Shown: piece after piece, positions 50,593 through 52,145 of the stretch
Layout: every line of letters begins with the position of its first letter
How positions within the stretch are numbered: the first letter of the stretch is position 1
Source of the DNA: Candidatus Zymogenaceae bacterium
GTDB lineage: Bacteria > Desulfobacterota > Zymogenia > Zymogenales > Zymogenaceae
DNA: 52,145 nucleotides
Assembly (NCBI GenBank): GCA_016931225.1
Contig: JAFGFE010000015.1
Location: 66,858 to 119,002 of the forward strand
Reading direction: 5' to 3'
Notes under the pieces: model-generated
What the model saw: the letters and a program-made list of their open reading frames with translations, nothing else
Databases searched by the model: none
What the model was told of the DNA's origin: nothing
Position numbers and translations under genes: made by a program

Positions 50593-51318
50593 ATGTATGT
50601 TGATCAAGATCTCTGTAGGAAATGTGCGGACTGCCTGCCGATCTGCCCTGTCGGTGCGTTTGAAATCAGGAATAAGAAAATAGTCATCAACTACGATTCC
50701 TGTGTCGAATGCGGTGTCTGTCTCAGATCAGGAATATGTACGGAGGGAGCCATCAAGCAGGTAGATGAAATCCCATACCCCCGGATAATTCGGGCGGCGT
50801 TTTCCGATCCGCTTCACCACCATGAAAGTACCGAGGTGTTGGGGCGAGGGACCGAGGAGATGAAGACAAACGACGTCAAGGATGAGTTCACCGAGGGAAA
50901 TGTTGGATTTTCCCTCGAGCTCGGACGACCGGGAGTCGCCACGAAGCTCTCGGAGCTTGACAAGGTTACCAGGGAAGTGATCTCCCTGGGGGGAGAGTTC
51001 GCCACGTATAATCCGGTGCTCTCATTGATGGAGAATCCCGATACAGGCGCATTGAAATCGGAGGTGCTCGGAGAACGGGTTTTATCCGCAATTGCGGAGT
51101 TCATAGTTCCCCGAGAGCGAGCGATGGACGTACTGGGTGAACTGGTCACATTCATCAACCACTCGGTGGATACCGTCGTGACGGTAAGTCTGATAGCGAG
51201 AAATGACGAAAATGGCGGCCATTCACTGCTGGATGATCTTAAAAAATTAGGTCAAGAGCTCGGTTTCAATCCGTATCCCAACGGCAAGGTCAATGTCGGC
51301 ATGGCACTGGTCAGATAA
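50593..51318 (+). CDS. Ferredoxin-like 4Fe-4S protein with a C-terminal domain of unknown function
   Basis: This 241-residue protein starts with two cluster motifs: CRKCADCLPICPVGAF (C-x2-C-x2-C-x3-C-P, canonical) and CVECGVCLRSGICTEGAI (C-x2-C-x2-C-x5-C, without the following Pro). The second is unusual and may hold a modified cluster or none. After a linker, residues 105-241 form an alpha/beta domain (GFSLELGRPGVATKLSELDK, LSAIAEFIVPRERAMDVLGE) with an ACT-like flavour that I cannot assign. The ATG at 50593 has AGGAG nine bases upstream; longer frames overlap tetR. The next gene starts 10 bases after its stop with its own AAGGAG, so the two are co-transcribed. Confidence 0.78.
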   Translation: MYVDQDLCRKCADCLPICPVGAFEIRNKKIVINYDSCVECGVCLRSGICTEGAIKQVDEIPYPRIIRAAFSDPLHHHESTEVLGRGTEEMKTNDVKDEFTEGNVGFSLELGRPGVATKLSELDKVTREVISLGGEFATYNPVLSLMENPDTGALKSEVLGERVLSAIAEFIVPRERAMDVLGELVTFINHSVDTVVTVSLIARNDENGGHSLLDDLKKLGQELGFNPYPNGKVNVGMALVR

Positions 51319-51328
51319 GGAGCAAAAG

Positions 51329-51940
51329 ATGACGCACACTTTGGACAGGATCGGATTGAGTGAAAACCATTCAGGCGAGGAAATCGTCATCTTGTGTATG
51401 GTGCATTACAAGCACAAGGAAGAGAAGTCTGAAGAGATCCAGGAAATCGCCCGAACGGTACTGAAATACAAGCCGAACAACTTTATCGGTTTCCCCCTGA
51501 GTATACCGGAAGAATACCTTCTCCCCATGGCCGCACAGGCGGGTATTGTCACAGCGGTTTTCACCGACATGAGCTCAATAACATCGCTTGTTCGCGAGCT
51601 CCGTGAAAAGGCTCTGGGTATTTCCGTGGTACTATCGGGACTTTTCTCTGATGTACGAAAAATATGTGATGAAACGGGACTTACGGAACATACTACGCAT
51701 TATACCGCGGGGGTTTTCGGGAAAACAGACGAGTTACCTGATCATCTTACCCTTGAGATAACGACCCAGTGCGGTCATGCACTTGTCTCATCGCATTATG
51801 TATCTAACATAGTGAAAAAAATAAGAAAGGGCATGCTGACATCGGAAGAGGGTGCGGAACTTCTGGCCAAGCCGTGCGTGTGCGGTATCGTGAATAAAAA
51901 GCGAACGGCGGAAATACTCGCGAAAATGGCGCAACTATAA
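51329..51940 (+). CDS. Unknown Cys-containing protein, partner of the Fe-S protein
   Basis: This 203-residue soluble protein has no membrane segment or signal peptide. It appears to be an alpha/beta protein. Residues 15-60 (IVILCMVHYKHKEEKSEEIQ) begin the fold, and the C-terminal third holds conserved-looking Cys/His: TTQCGHALVSSHYVSNIVKK and KPCVCGIVNKKRTAEILA. A Cys-x-Cys and a Cys-Gly-His are plausible metal or substrate ligands. I do not recognise the family. AAGGAGC directly upstream of the ATG at 51329 fixes the start; longer in-frame starts overlap the Fe-S gene. Its pairing with the Fe-S protein suggests a redox or one-carbon function, but that is inference. Confidence 0.72.
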   Translation: MTHTLDRIGLSENHSGEEIVILCMVHYKHKEEKSEEIQEIARTVLKYKPNNFIGFPLSIPEEYLLPMAAQAGIVTAVFTDMSSITSLVRELREKALGISVVLSGLFSDVRKICDETGLTEHTTHYTAGVFGKTDELPDHLTLEITTQCGHALVSSHYVSNIVKKIRKGMLTSEEGAELLAKPCVCGIVNKKRTAEILAKMAQL

Positions 51941-52105
51941 TTATAGTGAAATGTATTTATCCATTACGGACTGTTATGGAAGGGAGGTGTGAAACAGTCT
52001 TCATGTCGCTTCAAAGATATCTTATCTTTCCCTGTTCCGTTCAAGGAGATGCATCATGTGTGACAAGATTAACTTGACTTGACAGTTGAAAAGAAAGGTG
52101 GTCAG

Positions 52106-52145
52106 ATGCCTCCTGGCAAACAACTCAAAAAGTTGAAGGAGGATA
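52106..52145 (+). CDS. Start of a further gene (truncated by window end)
   Basis: An ATG at 52106 with AAAGGTGG upstream opens a frame (MPPGKQLKKLKED) that runs off the window. It lies 165 bases after the unknown Cys protein in the same direction. Too little is visible to name it. Confidence 0.5.
   Translation, partial: MPPGKQLKKLKED

Noticed and set aside
1-52145. CRISPR arrays, prophage genes, toxin-antitoxin pairs or known anti-phage systems.
   Set aside because: I saw no regularly spaced repeats and no proteins with the corresponding family motifs anywhere in the window.

Overview
The window reads as chromosomal DNA of a diderm, probably anaerobic bacterium of about 50% GC. Diderm character is inferred from Lnt, several lipoproteins and an AsmA-like protein. 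The mix of families (DUF4388, sigma-54 regulators with PAS domains, 2-hydroxyacyl-CoA dehydratase, DUF763, DUF4125, TIGR04076) is reminiscent of Desulfobacterota ('deltaproteobacteria'), but no rRNA or marker gene here fixes the taxonomy. Most of the window is core chromosome. Mobile-element traces are limited to one decayed transposase end near 49.5 kb.

Layout. 0-5.6 kb: the end of a creatininase-family gene, then a polar amino-acid ABC transporter (lipoprotein binding protein, terminator, very long permease, ATPase, hairpin, second binding protein). 5.7-7.2 kb: ruvX and mltG. 7.3-9.1 kb, minus strand: ECF sigma factor, zinc-finger anti-sigma factor and a Spy/CpxP-like periplasmic protein, coupled and with a good promoter. 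9.2-11 kb: serS followed by two tRNA-Ser genes (UGA and GCU), each unit with its own promoter. 11-16.5 kb: DUF3788 protein, TPR lipoprotein, DUF4388-receiver protein, QueT-like transporter, purC on the minus strand, and a lytic transglycosylase. 16.5-19.8 kb: a gene remnant and a coupled minus-strand operon (DUF763, HAD phosphatase, AIR-synthase-like). 19.9-24 kb: hflX preceded by a decayed partial copy of its own 5' end, an ABC-2 exporter pair, and a small membrane protein. 24-35.8 kb: a long minus-strand cluster running TPR membrane protein, DUF4388 protein with pilin-like tail, PhoH, PgpH, YbeY, Lnt, PrfB (with programmed +1 frameshift), DUF4125 and AsmA-like. 36-41 kb: mazG, a small membrane protein, a REC-PAS-sigma-54 activator whose receiver lacks its phosphoacceptor, and a double-receiver protein. 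41-44 kb, minus strand: ECF sigma factor with a C-terminal Cys motif, a TIGR04076 protein, a solitary 2-hydroxyacyl-CoA dehydratase-like protein and possibly two tiny coupled ORFs. 44-48.8 kb: tandem MerR-like regulator, a broken MFS transporter gene and a ThDP-dependent enzyme. 48.8-49.9 kb is gene-poor. 49.9-52.1 kb: TetR regulator, ferredoxin-like protein, a Cys-containing protein of unknown function, and the start of another gene.

The most interesting observations are two independent TPR-then-DUF4388 gene pairs, one of whose DUF4388 proteins ends in a type II secretion pseudopilin-like segment; the receiver domain with Gly in place of Asp; the two-gene Fe-S/Cys cassette at the right edge; the solitary dehydratase subunit downstream of an unusual ECF sigma factor; and two 21-base exact repeats that expose decayed gene copies.
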